NCBI GenBank assembly: GCA_964482235.1
Contig: CAYZWU010000020.1
Span: forward strand, 1-64,000
Direction of reading: 5' to 3'
Length of the DNA stretch: 64,000 nt
Source: CAYZWU01 sp964482235
Lineage (GTDB): Bacteria; Planctomycetota; B15-G4; CAYZWU01
The notes under the pieces were generated by a model. That model was not told where the DNA came from, searched no databases, and saw nothing but the letters and a program-made list of their open reading frames with translations. Position 1 is the stretch's first letter. Every line of letters begins with the position of its first letter. Made by a program: the position numbers and the translations under genes. Below are positions 9,105 through 18,700 of the stretch, piece after piece.

Positions 9105-10256
9105 TCAGAAGGAGTATCGCCTCGCCACGGCCCGGCAGGGATTTCCGTGATAGAGGGTCATGGCCGCTTCCGGCCCTTCGAAGAGTGCGGTCCCGAGCGT
9201 GGCGCCGTGGATATCGCCCAGAGGATGGCGGCAAGGGCTGTACGGCTTCCCCTCGTGCAGGGAGAGCAGGGCGATCATGTCCCCGGCCGTCGCCGGCTCC
9301 CCCTTCTTCCCGATCGCCTCGCTGATCACGCGCATACGGGTCTTCGAAGATCGGTACTGCACATCGGGCGCCTGGTCCATCTCCGGGTGGATCAGATGGT
9401 TCGTGTGAACAAAGACCCCCTCGATCGCCAGCGCGTTATACCGTCCCGGAATGGTCTCCAGCGAGATCAGCCGCCCCTCCGGAAAGGAGGCGAGGTTGTG
9501 GTGCCAGGGGAAAGCCCGCTCCCGGCACGTGGCCAGGGACACGGCCTCATCGAGGCTTTTCGCCTCCAGGACGGATCGGCCGACGAAGTAACGCGGCACA
9601 CCCCGGGCCACCTCCTTCGGCTCGATGTAATTGGTCGTCTGGCAAATGCCGCGATCGTTGAAGCCGGGACCGTTCCCGGGCAGGAGGCCGGGATAGACGA
9701 ACGAGATGAACCGGACGCCGCTCGGCGGTGTCACCTTGGCCACGAACATCCTTCCCTCGTTCCGGTCGTCGCCATCCTCGTTGTGAGCCAGGATCAGGCG
9801 GCCCCCTTTGCGCAGCAGGATCGTGGAGCAGCCGGCAGCGCGCGAGAGGACCGAGATCTCCGAGCGGCAGTTGAAGGCAAAGAGGTGGAGGAAAGGCACG
9901 TCGAGCGCTTCGGCCATCCCCTCGAGCTCCTCGACGAGCTGCGGGCAGTATCGCCGCGTCACGTCGAGCATCTCGAGAAGCTTCGATCCCCTGTCGCGAG
10001 CGAAGTCACGGCAGAGGGGGAAATCGCGCGAAAGGGCGAGAAAGGCGCGGATGCGGCCCCGCGCCGCCTCGCCGAGACGCCTGCCCACCTCGCGATACGT
10101 CTTGCCGGACACCTCGACGAGGGGATACTCCCCCGGCCTGACGGCGTCTTCCCCCGAAGGACGATCGGACTGGCAGCCGCTCATGGGAAGAAGCGCCAGT
10201 GCGGCCGCCCCCTTGATGGAAGAATCGAGAAAGCGACGTCGCGTGATGGAAGTCAT
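9105..10256 (-). CDS. C45-family autoproteolytic acyltransferase/hydrolase, Tat-exported lipoprotein
   Basis: The 383-residue protein resembles the acyl-CoA:6-aminopenicillanate acyltransferase (peptidase C45) family of N-terminal nucleophile hydrolases. Cys143 in 'AAGCSTILLRKGG', followed by 'LILAHNEDGD', matches the self-cleaving nucleophile and the conserved Asn-Asp segment. 'DRGICQTTNYIE' and 'HTNHLIHPEM' fit the later conserved strands. The N-terminus carries a twin-arginine motif ('TRRRFLDSS') and then 'LPMSGC', which looks like a lipobox, so a folded lipoprotein on the outside of the inner membrane is likely. By family it hydrolyses or transfers an amide-linked acyl group; the substrate is unknown. 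It lies 52 bases after the PrcB-like gene, probably in one operon. Confidence 0.82.
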   Translation of the reverse strand: MTSITRRRFLDSSIKGAAALALLPMSGCQSDRPSGEDAVRPGEYPLVEVSGKTYREVGRRLGEAARGRIRAFLALSRDFPLCRDFARDRGSKLLEMLDVTRRYCPQLVEELEGMAEALDVPFLHLFAFNCRSEISVLSRAAGCSTILLRKGGRLILAHNEDGDDRNEGRMFVAKVTPPSGVRFISFVYPGLLPGNGPGFNDRGICQTTNYIEPKEVARGVPRYFVGRSVLEAKSLDEAVSLATCRERAFPWHHNLASFPEGRLISLETIPGRYNALAIEGVFVHTNHLIHPEMDQAPDVQYRSSKTRMRVISEAIGKKGEPATAGDMIALLSLHEGKPYSPCRHPLGDIHGATLGTALFEGPEAAMTLYHGNPCRAVARRYSF

Positions 10257-10308
10257 TTATCCTGTCCTTTCCGCGCAATCTGATGAATCGAAAGGCCGGT
10301 CGTCCAGT

Positions 10309-10860
10309 CTACTCGCCCCCTTCGAAGCGGACCACCTCTTTCCAGACCGGTTTTCCCACGAGCAAGGCCTGCACGTTCTCCTGGACGATCAAAGTCCTGC
10401 TCGATCTCGGCAGGATGAAGAAGCCGTACACCGAGACCTTGTCGCCGCGCTCCATGGTCTGATAGCTCTTGTCGTCGAACCGGAAGATCGTCACCTCTTC
10501 CCCCTCGTGGATCGACATGGCCCTGAGACCGGCGCTGTTCGAGCCGGGGCCCTGGAACAGGGCAAGAACCATGCAGCTCTCGAAGTCGATCAGGGGGACG
10601 CCGGCCTTGTTGTAGTAATCGTCGTGCGTCTCGAGCGGCCTGCCGCGGTGGCGGAGCCAGATTCTCGCCCACTCCTCCTCCGAGGTGATCAGGTGCCGGC
10701 ACTTCTCCTTGATCCGGCTCTCCGCGCCGGTCAAGACAACGAGCGGCTTCCGGAGGAGCGCCGCATCCTCTTCCCCCGAAATCCCTGACGACGAGAGCAC
10801 GGCAGCGCCGAGCATGCAGCTGATGATGGAGGCGTACAGGAAAGCTCTGGAATTTCGCAT
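10309..10860 (-). CDS. Small exported protein, possibly PrcB C-terminal-like
   Basis: This 183-residue protein has a signal peptide ('AFLYASIISCMLGAAVLSSS'). The motif 'LITSEEEWARIWLRH' followed by 'IDFESCMVLALFQGPGSN' and a C-terminal 'GFFILPRSSRTLIVQENVQ' resembles the small PrcB_C-type domain of exported proteins. I know of no defined activity for these. AAGGAG lies before the ATG. It is probably cotranscribed with the acyltransferase gene downstream. The family link is tentative. Confidence 0.75.
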   Translation of the reverse strand: MRNSRAFLYASIISCMLGAAVLSSSGISGEEDAALLRKPLVVLTGAESRIKEKCRHLITSEEEWARIWLRHRGRPLETHDDYYNKAGVPLIDFESCMVLALFQGPGSNSAGLRAMSIHEGEEVTIFRFDDKSYQTMERGDKVSVYGFFILPRSSRTLIVQENVQALLVGKPVWKEVVRFEGGE

Positions 10861-10955
10861 TCTTTTCTCCTTTCAACGAAAAAGTGACCCGTGCGACCTT
10901 AATGCCGTCGCACTTCTATTAAACGGGAGAAACGAGCTCTCCATGCGTAAAGAGA

Positions 10956-10985
10956 TTGTAAGAACCGCTCTGATGAACATATTTA
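10956..10985 (+). promoter_or_regulatory. Candidate promoter for the second C25 peptidase gene
   Basis: TTGTAA, an 18-base spacer, then TATTTA, in an AT-rich patch 78 bases before the ATG at 11063. The match is weak to moderate. The same intergenic region must also carry the divergent promoter of the minus-strand pair. Confidence 0.3.
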
Positions 10986-11062
10986 TTTTCCTTCAGATGT
11001 ATGGTATCCTGCAGCAGCCTGATTTAAATCCTGTTCCCCAACCTTGTTGACTGGAGGATCAA

Positions 11063-13138
11063 ATGAGAAGCGGATCCCGAGCTCTCCTTGGTGCGACTTT
11101 TCTCCCCTTCCTGCTCTGCGCAATGCTGTTCCCTGGAAGCCATGGAGCCGCAGCGGCCGGCGAAACCGTGGATGTGACACTCCTCAACCGGTCGGATCCC
11201 ACGCTGCTCCGCTTCGACTTCAACACCTTCGACCGGGAAATCGTGACCATCGACAACCGGGAGTTCGTTTCGATCACCCTGGACGGAGAAGTCCTCTCCT
11301 TCGAGAAAGGGATGCCGGAGCTGCCGCGCGTCTGCCGGAGCCTCGTGATCCCAGGCGATGCCAGGATGCGCGTCGAGGTCGTCGATGCCGCGTGGAGCGT
11401 GATCCGGGGAGATGTCCCGCCCTCCAAGGGGATCCTCATGCGCGCGGTCGATTCCGGGACGGTCCCTTACACCTTCGACGAATTCTACGGCACCGATGCC
11501 TGGTACCCTGCCGCGCCGGCCGTTCTCGGCGAGCCGTACATCATGCGCGACGTCCGCGGCATCGTGCTCACGGTGCATCCCTTCAGCTACAACCCTGCGC
11601 GCGGCGAGATCAGGGTCTGCACCAGCATGACCGTCAAGGTATCGCGGGACGGACGCGGCGAGACCAACGTTCTTCCCCAGGCGAAACCGCGGAAGCCGAG
11701 CCGCTCCTTCCATCAGATCTACACGAACCACTTCGTCAACTTCGCCGGCGGCCGCTACACGCCCCTCGACGAGGATGGCGACCTCCTCGTCATCGTGCAC
11801 GACGCCTGGTCCTCCAACGTCATGCCGCTCAAGACATGGAAGGATTCGATCGGCCTGAACACCACGGTCGTCAACGTCTCCACGATCGGAAACAACGCCA
11901 CCTCCATCCTGAACTACATCCAGAACGTCTACGATACGAGCAACCTGGCTTTCGTGCTCCTTGTCGGGGACTCCAGCCAGGTGGCCAGTCCCACGGCCAA
12001 CAGCGGCGCATCGGATCCGAGCTATTCGCTCCTTGCCGGCGGCGACAGCTACCCCGACATCATGGTGGGACGTTTCTCGGCCGAATCGGCCGCCCACGTG
12101 GACACGCAGGTCGAGCGTACCGTGGAGTTCGAGCAGGCCGACCACTCCGAGTTCTGGTACTGGAGAGGGACGGGAATCTCCTTCGAGCTCAATCCGGGTC
12201 GGACCGGTACGGGAAGCCGCGGCAAGATGGTGGGCATCCGGCTCGACCTGCTCGGCTGCGGCTACATCCATGTGGACGAGTTCTACGAACCGAACGCCAC
12301 GGCGAGCATGGTGACCGACGCGCTCAACGAGGGACGCGGCATCCTCAACTACTGCGGGCACGGCTCGTCCACGTCGTGGGGGACGACGGGTTTCTCGAAC
12401 AGCCACATCAACAACCTCGTCAACGACAACAAGCTCCCCTTCATCACCTCCGTTGCCTGCCAGAACGGCAACTTCCGTGGACGGACCTGCTTTGCCGAGA
12501 CCTGGATACGGGCGACGCACAACGGGGAGCCCACCGGCGCCATGGCCACCTACATGTCCTCGGTGAACCAGGCCTGGACGCCGCCCTTCCTGGCCCAGAA
12601 GGAGTACGCGCAGCGGTACGCCGACGGTTCGTACGACTGCTACGGGACGCTCTGCTTCGCCGGATCGTGCAAGATGATCGACGCCTACGGCTGGTCCGGG
12701 TCGAAGGAGTTCCAGAACTGGCACGTCTTCGGCGATCCGTCGCTGAACCTGCGGCGGCATTCCGGAGCCCCCATCCCCGCGACGCCCGACATCAAGGTGA
12801 ACGGCTCGGACGGACCGCTGGTCGTCTCGCAGGGAACGAACTGCCGCATCACGCTGTCCGTCGATCCCGGCGAGCTCGACGGGATGGATCACGACTGGTG
12901 GGTCTTCGTGGAGCACGACGCAGTGGAGACGTACTGGTTCGAGCTGCCCGGCCGCTGGACCCTCTCGGCCACCCCGATCCGGGCCTACGACGGTGATGTC
13001 TTCTCCCTGACGGACTACGTCATCGTGGATGATCCGATTCCTCTCACTGGCCAGTGGAACTTCCGCTTCTGCATCGATTCGCTGAACAACGGCTACGACG
13101 GGACGCACGAGGACGCGGTGGAAGTAGAGGTGAACTGA
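11063..13138 (+). CDS. Exported gingipain-type (C25) cysteine peptidase, short form
   Basis: This is a 691-residue secreted protease. The start has GGAGG five bases upstream and leads into a signal peptide ending near 'GSHGAAAAG'. Residues 1-230 look like a propeptide; the C25 domain covers about 235-580. The catalytic pair is clear: His433 in 'YCGHGSSTSW' and Cys466 in 'TSVACQNGNF', 33 residues apart. A beta-sandwich tail of about 100 residues follows. Unlike the paralogue at 4971, it has no jelly-roll and ends in 'DAVEVEVN' without the shared C-terminal module. Family members cleave proteins outside the cell or process surface proteins; the substrate here is unknown. Confidence 0.92.
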   Translation: MRSGSRALLGATFLPFLLCAMLFPGSHGAAAAGETVDVTLLNRSDPTLLRFDFNTFDREIVTIDNREFVSITLDGEVLSFEKGMPELPRVCRSLVIPGDARMRVEVVDAAWSVIRGDVPPSKGILMRAVDSGTVPYTFDEFYGTDAWYPAAPAVLGEPYIMRDVRGIVLTVHPFSYNPARGEIRVCTSMTVKVSRDGRGETNVLPQAKPRKPSRSFHQIYTNHFVNFAGGRYTPLDEDGDLLVIVHDAWSSNVMPLKTWKDSIGLNTTVVNVSTIGNNATSILNYIQNVYDTSNLAFVLLVGDSSQVASPTANSGASDPSYSLLAGGDSYPDIMVGRFSAESAAHVDTQVERTVEFEQADHSEFWYWRGTGISFELNPGRTGTGSRGKMVGIRLDLLGCGYIHVDEFYEPNATASMVTDALNEGRGILNYCGHGSSTSWGTTGFSNSHINNLVNDNKLPFITSVACQNGNFRGRTCFAETWIRATHNGEPTGAMATYMSSVNQAWTPPFLAQKEYAQRYADGSYDCYGTLCFAGSCKMIDAYGWSGSKEFQNWHVFGDPSLNLRRHSGAPIPATPDIKVNGSDGPLVVSQGTNCRITLSVDPGELDGMDHDWWVFVEHDAVETYWFELPGRWTLSATPIRAYDGDVFSLTDYVIVDDPIPLTGQWNFRFCIDSLNNGYDGTHEDAVEVEVN

Positions 13139-13244
13139 GGCGATCCGACACCCCTGCCGACCAGGAAAGACGGCGCCCTTCCGCCAGCGGGCCGCCCCCG
13201 GGCCCCTTGCGGGCGGGAAAGTTGCTCTATTTGCTCCGAAAGGA

Positions 13245-13273
13245 TTGACGCCGACGGCCGATCGGTGTATTTT
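13245..13273 (+). promoter_or_regulatory. Sigma70-type promoter overlapping the start of ychF
   Basis: TTGACG, a 17-base spacer, then TATTTT ending eight bases before the ATG at 13282. Transcription should start at or within a few bases of the ATG. The bases between are a run of C with no Shine-Dalgarno sequence. Confidence 0.6.
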
Positions 13274-13281
13274 CCCCCCCC

Positions 13282-14349
13282 ATGATTATTGGACTCATCG
13301 GCCTGGCGAATTCCGGGAAGACAACTGTTTTCAACGCCCTGACGCGATCCGAGGCGGAAGTGACGGCCTATGCCTCCCAGAAGGTGGAGCCGAACCTCGC
13401 CGTCATCGACGTCCCTGACGAGAGGATCGCCCACCTGGCGAAGATCTACAAGCCGAAGAAGGCGACCTGGGCCACCGTCGACCTCATCGACTTCGTCGGC
13501 ATGTCGAAGGGCTCGGCCCGCGAGGGGATCATCACCAACCTGGCGCTGGGATTGATCAAGAACACCGACGCGCTGGCTCTCGTGGTGCGCAACTTCACCG
13601 ATGAACTGGGCGAGGAACCGTCACCGCTGAAGGACATCGACGAGCTCGTGACCGAGCTCTTCCTCTCCGACCTGATCATCACGGAAAAGCGGCTCGAGAG
13701 GATCGAGATGTCGTACAGGAAGGGGATCAAGGATGCGGCGCTCGAGCGGGAAGAGAGGCTCCTGCGCCGGATCCAGGCTTCGCTGGAAGAGTCGAAGCCG
13801 ATCCGAGATCTCGATCTCTCGTCCGACGAGGAGAAGATGATGCGTGGCTTTCATTTTCTCACGCAGAAGCCGCTTCTCGTCATCGTCAACTCGGACGAGG
13901 CCGCCTTCGGCAAAAGCGGTGATCTCCTGGCCGGGATCGGCGAGCGGTACGACCGGATCGAGTTTGCCGGAAAGTTCGAGATGGAGCTCTGCCGGCTCGA
14001 GGAGGAGGAGGCAATGGTCTTCATGGAAGACATGGGCCTCGCCGAGTCGGCTCGCGACCGACTTACCCGTCTCGCCTACGCGACCCTCGGGTACATCAGC
14101 TTCTTCACCGTCGGATCGGACGAGGTGCGCGCCTGGAACATCGTGGACGGGCAGACAGCCCTCGAGGCCGCAGGCTGCATCCACACCGACCTGGCCCGCG
14201 GATTCATCCGCGCGGAATGCTTCACCTACGACGACATTGCCGCTCTCGGCTCCGAGAAGGCGATTCGCGAGAAGGGACGTTTCCGCCTGGAAGGGAAGAC
14301 GTACAGGGTTAGCGACGGCGACATCCTGAGCATCCGCTTCAGCGTCTGA
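13282..14349 (+). CDS. ychF: YchF/Obg-family redox-regulated P-loop NTPase
   Basis: The 355-residue protein has the Obg-type P-loop 'GLANSGKTT' near the N-terminus, a 'DFVG' switch II motif, and 'NSDE' in place of the NKxD motif. NxxE is the YchF signature that favours ATP over GTP. The C-terminal TGS domain is well kept ('GCIHTDLARGFIRAE', 'FRLEGKTYRVSDGDIL'). Length is close to the usual 363. The switch I/II region is more divergent than in typical YchF. YchF binds ribosomes and affects stress responses. No ribosome binding site precedes the ATG, consistent with a leaderless mRNA from the promoter at 13245-13273. The gene stands alone and converges with the serine hydrolase gene. Confidence 0.88.
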   Translation: MIIGLIGLANSGKTTVFNALTRSEAEVTAYASQKVEPNLAVIDVPDERIAHLAKIYKPKKATWATVDLIDFVGMSKGSAREGIITNLALGLIKNTDALALVVRNFTDELGEEPSPLKDIDELVTELFLSDLIITEKRLERIEMSYRKGIKDAALEREERLLRRIQASLEESKPIRDLDLSSDEEKMMRGFHFLTQKPLLVIVNSDEAAFGKSGDLLAGIGERYDRIEFAGKFEMELCRLEEEEAMVFMEDMGLAESARDRLTRLAYATLGYISFFTVGSDEVRAWNIVDGQTALEAAGCIHTDLARGFIRAECFTYDDIAALGSEKAIREKGRFRLEGKTYRVSDGDILSIRFSV

Positions 14350-14407
14350 GCCTCGGCGCCGGCCGCACCAAAGCCCTCTCCCCCGACTCGAGGATCATCG
14401 GGATCGG

Positions 14408-15586
14408 CTATCCCCTGCCGTCGAGGATCAGGCCGACTTCTTCGAGAAAGAGCCGCATGTCGGCCGACGATTTCTCGATCGCGTCGCTGTTGACCTGGAG
14501 CGCAACGGACACCCCCGGATCCTTGTAATAGGCCATGAGGGAAAGATAGCCGGGGAACCAGCCTCCGTGACCGCAGGCGACACCCAGCCGGCTCGGCCAG
14601 ATCTGGACTCCCAGCCCGTATCGATCGCCTTCAGCCCAGCCGGTCGGCTTTCCTTCGAGCATCGTCTGCATCAATTCGGGAGGAAAGGCCTCGCCGCGAT
14701 AGACGGCCCGGGTCCAGCGCGCCAGGTCGCGGGGCGTGGAGGCCAGCCCGCCGCCTGTCCATTCGAGCTGCGTGTTGAAGGCGAACTTCCCGTCGCGGAT
14801 CGTTCGGCCAGTCATCTCGAAGGGGTTCTTCCGCCCGGCATAACCCGGGATGAGGCCCGGCACCGCGCGGCTGTCGGCAGGCACCGTGTCGTTCAGGCCA
14901 AGGGGTCTCAGGATGCGCCGTTCCAGCTCGCTGTAGTAGGAGCGCCCCGTTTCCTTCTCGATGATGATTCCGAGGACGATGTAGTTGGCGTCGGCATACG
15001 CCCATCCCTTTTCCGGGGGGAAGAGCGGCTCCTGGTCGAGGATGTAGGCCAGCCTCTCCTCGGGCTTCCAGACGTGGTCCGGATCGGCCAGGATGTCCCT
15101 GCCTATGTCGGGGTGATAGATATATTCCGGGATTCCGCTCGTATGATTCATCAGCATGCGCACCGTGATCCCGTCGCAGTTGGGCAGGCGGTCGAACCAC
15201 GGTTCGTCGGCGAGCCATTTCCCGATCGGATCGTCCAGATCGAGCGCCTTCTCGCCGGCGAGCTGCAGGACCACGGCCGACACGTAGGTCTTGCCGACGC
15301 TCCCCGAGAGGAGGCGGTCGGTCACGTCGAGAAACCGGACATTTTCCTTGTCCGCAAGGCCCACGGCGACGGCGCCGGGACGCCCGTCGCTCAGCGTGAA
15401 GCCGAGGGAGGCTCCCGGGAGGTTGTGCCTCTCGCGGTACTCCTCCAGCTTCAGCCGCAGCCGGTCCTGCAGATCCGCGATCTCCGTATCGGCGGCAACC
15501 GGCGCCTGACAGGCGGCCAGGAACAAACCCAGAAAGAGGCAGACCGCCATGGCCGGGTTGATCCATCCCATTGATATCGCTCTCAC
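14408..15586 (-). CDS. Beta-lactamase-fold serine hydrolase lipoprotein (class C/PBP4*-like)
   Basis: The protein has the serine beta-lactamase/D-Ala-D-Ala carboxypeptidase fold: the SxxK motif in 'LLSGSVGKTYVSAVV', the Tyr motif in 'YADANY' and a late 'GHGGWFPGY' box corresponding to KTG/HxG. The N-terminus 'GLFLAACQAP' is a lipobox, so this is a periplasmic lipoprotein. I place the start at GTG 15586 because GGAGGGAG lies upstream; the next in-frame ATG is at 15571. Members act as esterases, peptidases or beta-lactamase homologues; the substrate cannot be told from sequence. It follows the sigma-fusion gene by 146 bases on the same strand. Confidence 0.88.
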   Translation of the reverse strand: MRAISMGWINPAMAVCLFLGLFLAACQAPVAADTEIADLQDRLRLKLEEYRERHNLPGASLGFTLSDGRPGAVAVGLADKENVRFLDVTDRLLSGSVGKTYVSAVVLQLAGEKALDLDDPIGKWLADEPWFDRLPNCDGITVRMLMNHTSGIPEYIYHPDIGRDILADPDHVWKPEERLAYILDQEPLFPPEKGWAYADANYIVLGIIIEKETGRSYYSELERRILRPLGLNDTVPADSRAVPGLIPGYAGRKNPFEMTGRTIRDGKFAFNTQLEWTGGGLASTPRDLARWTRAVYRGEAFPPELMQTMLEGKPTGWAEGDRYGLGVQIWPSRLGVACGHGGWFPGYLSLMAYYKDPGVSVALQVNSDAIEKSSADMRLFLEEVGLILDGRG

Positions 15587-15732
15587 TTCACTCCCTCCGT
15601 CACGGGTGCCTTGATCTGCAGATCGTTCCTCAACCTGGGCTCCGGCCGTTCCCACCGCTACGGGGCGGGCGCCGAAAAATGGAATCCCAGATTCTGCCAG
15701 ATCAGGTGCGCACTATCCAACAAGAAGAGGGA

Positions 15733-18700
15733 TCAATCGACAGTGATCGCCGACTGCCGGTCCTCCCCCTCCTGCACGTCGAAGAGGGGGCTCCTGACCG
15801 TTTTGCCCTGAGCGGTCCGGACGGCGGCGCAGAGACGGCCCTTCGGCACCCCGTAGAAGCTGACAAAGAACCGTGCCGTGTCCTCCTCGTCCGGCAGGCC
15901 TTGTGAGCTCCCCTTCTTCACGTATCCTGCGCGCACCTCTTGCCCCTCCCCGTCCTCCAGCCACACCCTGAAGCCGTTGTCGGCCGAGGCGTCGTGAGTG
16001 ACGGAGACGCTGACGAGGTTGGACCATGAGGCGAGGGTGATCAGGAGATCCGCCCCGGCCGCAACGGGATGTCGCTCCTCCCCCACGATCCATCGTTTCC
16101 TGCCGTTCCCCTCGCCGTGCCGGAACGAGAGGATGAAGAGCCGGTAGGACTGCCCTTCCTCGATCGGGGTCCGGAAGATCCCGTCGGGCCCGGTGACGAT
16201 CTTCCTCTTGTCGCTGCGATAGGGGGCGCCGCTGCTCCTGTCGCGGACCGATTCGAGAAAGACCCTCACCCCTACGAGAGAGCGCCCCGCCTCGTCCTGG
16301 ACGCGTCCCTGGATTCCCGATTGGGAGAGGTAGCCCGATCCCATTCTCAGCACGATCCGCTTCTGTGCCGTCACATCATCCATGGTGATGGCCTGCTCGG
16401 TGTCGGGCCGTTTCTCGACGCCGATCGTTCCGCTGGTGAATTCGGGAAAGACGAGGTCGCAGAGACCTGCCTCGTTCGTGACGCCGCTGCAGGTCCACGG
16501 TTTCGTCTCGCCTGCGGCGATCCCGGGCGGAGCTGTCAACGCGGCCATCACGGTCTGCTCTGCGGCAGGCGAGCCGTCCTCCTTCTCGACCCGGATGCCC
16601 TGGAGCAGCGTGCCCCTATCGAGAACGACTTCCCGGACCATTCCTCCCGTCGAGCCGAAGAGGAACGGGTCGGCGCGGCAGGTCCGAAAGGTATGGTGCC
16701 TCCCCTGGTCATGAATCCGGATCCAGAACCTGTCTCCGGAAGACAGGGTTGGCGGATTGAACTCCACAAGACCTGATCCATCGGCTTGGCGTAAGTACGC
16801 TGTCTCCAGCCCACCCTGCGGCACGCGAAAATCGACCGTGATCCCGGCACACGACCTTCCCGATGCATCCAGGAACCGGAAGCATTCCGGTGCTCTCGCT
16901 GTCAAATCGACGACCCAGGGTGTCTCCTCCATGCTGTCGGGATGGGGAAATGGCGCGCCGAGCTCGCAGAATCCCGTTGCCCTCAAGCGCCTGTAGGAGC
17001 TTTCCTTGTCGAGGGAGAGGCATTCGAAGCATCCATTGCTGTCCGTGACGTGAATCACTTCCCGCCCGATACCGATACCGTCATAATCCGGGGTCAGCCG
17101 GACCTCCTGATAAGCGAGAGGAGCTCCCGTTGACGCGTCCCGCACATGGACGGTCCTGACGGCATGAGCAGGCTGCATGAAGATTTCGTCCTTCAGGTCG
17201 ATGTACCTGAGGTCCGCGAGATCCTTCCAGAACTCGCGCATCGAACGGATTCGCGTCATGTAGCCCTGAGCCTCGATCCTGATCTCCAGATAGGTGCGCC
17301 ACGAAAGGCTGAAGCGGGGCATCCGAACGGTCCCCGTCCCATCGGCGACGGCTTCCTCGAATCCGAACCAGGGCTCGATATCAGGATTCCTGTACGGTCG
17401 GACCTGAATCCTCGCACCGGGGATTCCGTCGCCCGTCGCCTGATCCTTCACCATGAAGCTCCATGCCCCCTCGCTGTCCATGGTCACCGAGTCGAGCAGA
17501 TCCCTCGTCCAGTCGTAGAACTCAGCCATCCCCGGCGCCGTGACACGAAGAATGAAGTAATCCCGCTTCTTCTTTCCCGTCAGGATGCCCAGCTCCTGAT
17601 CGGTCACGCGGATGATCCCGTCGAGATCGGCATGCTTGACGGCTAAGGTTCGCCTCTCCGGAGGCAGGTAGAACTCGGCCTTCGCGTCGATGACCGGCTT
17701 CCCTGATGTATCGAGAACCTGCATCGCGTGGACCTCGTTCCGATCGAGAAAGAAGAGGAGATCGTCCCTCCGGCGGTTCTCCGCCATGCAGGGAAGATCG
17801 GTCTCGAGCGTTTTGAAGCCGTCGGACCGAATGCGAAAACAGACCTTCGTGCGATTGCCCCGCTCCGGGACGGCAACGGCCAGGGAGAAGCGTCCCAGCC
17901 CGTCGGTCAGGCATCGGGCCGTCTCGCTGTCCTGCCCGGCCGGCGTCATCTCGACATCCGCCCCGGCGACCGCCTCACCCGTTTCCCTGGCGAGGATCCG
18001 GCCCGAAAAGGAAGCGGTCCATCGAGAGGAAGCGACGGCTTCCTTCTCGACGTTCTCCCGATCCCGGTCAAGTTCACCGCTCCCGTTGGCCGGGGAGTGA
18101 AGTGCCGATTCGCGGGAATCGGCTCCCTGGTTCTTCGAGGGCTGCGCCTGCTCCTCCCAATCTCCGGAGAAAAGGCAGTACAAAGTGACGGTGAGTCCGA
18201 GCAGCAGTGCGGCGGCAACGCCGACCTTGATCTTGATCGACATGGCGAGGGCTCCTATCTGGAAAGGTGAAGTGGCTGCGGCGGCCAGCGAGGCCGGATC
18301 GATTCCGGCCAGGGGGGCGAGGGCCAGGCTCCAGGCGGAGCGGTCGCCTCCGAAATCGCGGTCGAGCTTCTGACGCAGCATGGCTAGGCCGCGCTTGAGC
18401 CGGGTTTTCACCGTTTCCAGGGGAACATCGAGCTCTCTTGCCGCCTTCCGCGGCGGCATGTCCTCGTAGAAGCGAAGCAGCACGGCGGCCCGGTAGGGCT
18501 CCGACAGGTCGAGAAGGGATTCGACGACCTTGCGCCGGATCTCCTCGCGTTCGACCACCTGTTCCGTTGAAGGAACGCGGTTCCGGCTTGCCGCGGCTTT
18601 CTCCCTCTGCTCCCGCCGCACCTCGCTGCGCACGAAGTTGCCGGCCATGTTGCGGGCCACCTGAAGCAGCCAGGCGCGGAGATGCCGCTGATCGGCGGGC

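Noticed and set aside
13170..13230. GC-rich inverted repeats considered as a terminator after the second C25 gene
   Set aside because: Stems are short (5-6 bp), overlap each other, and no T run follows.
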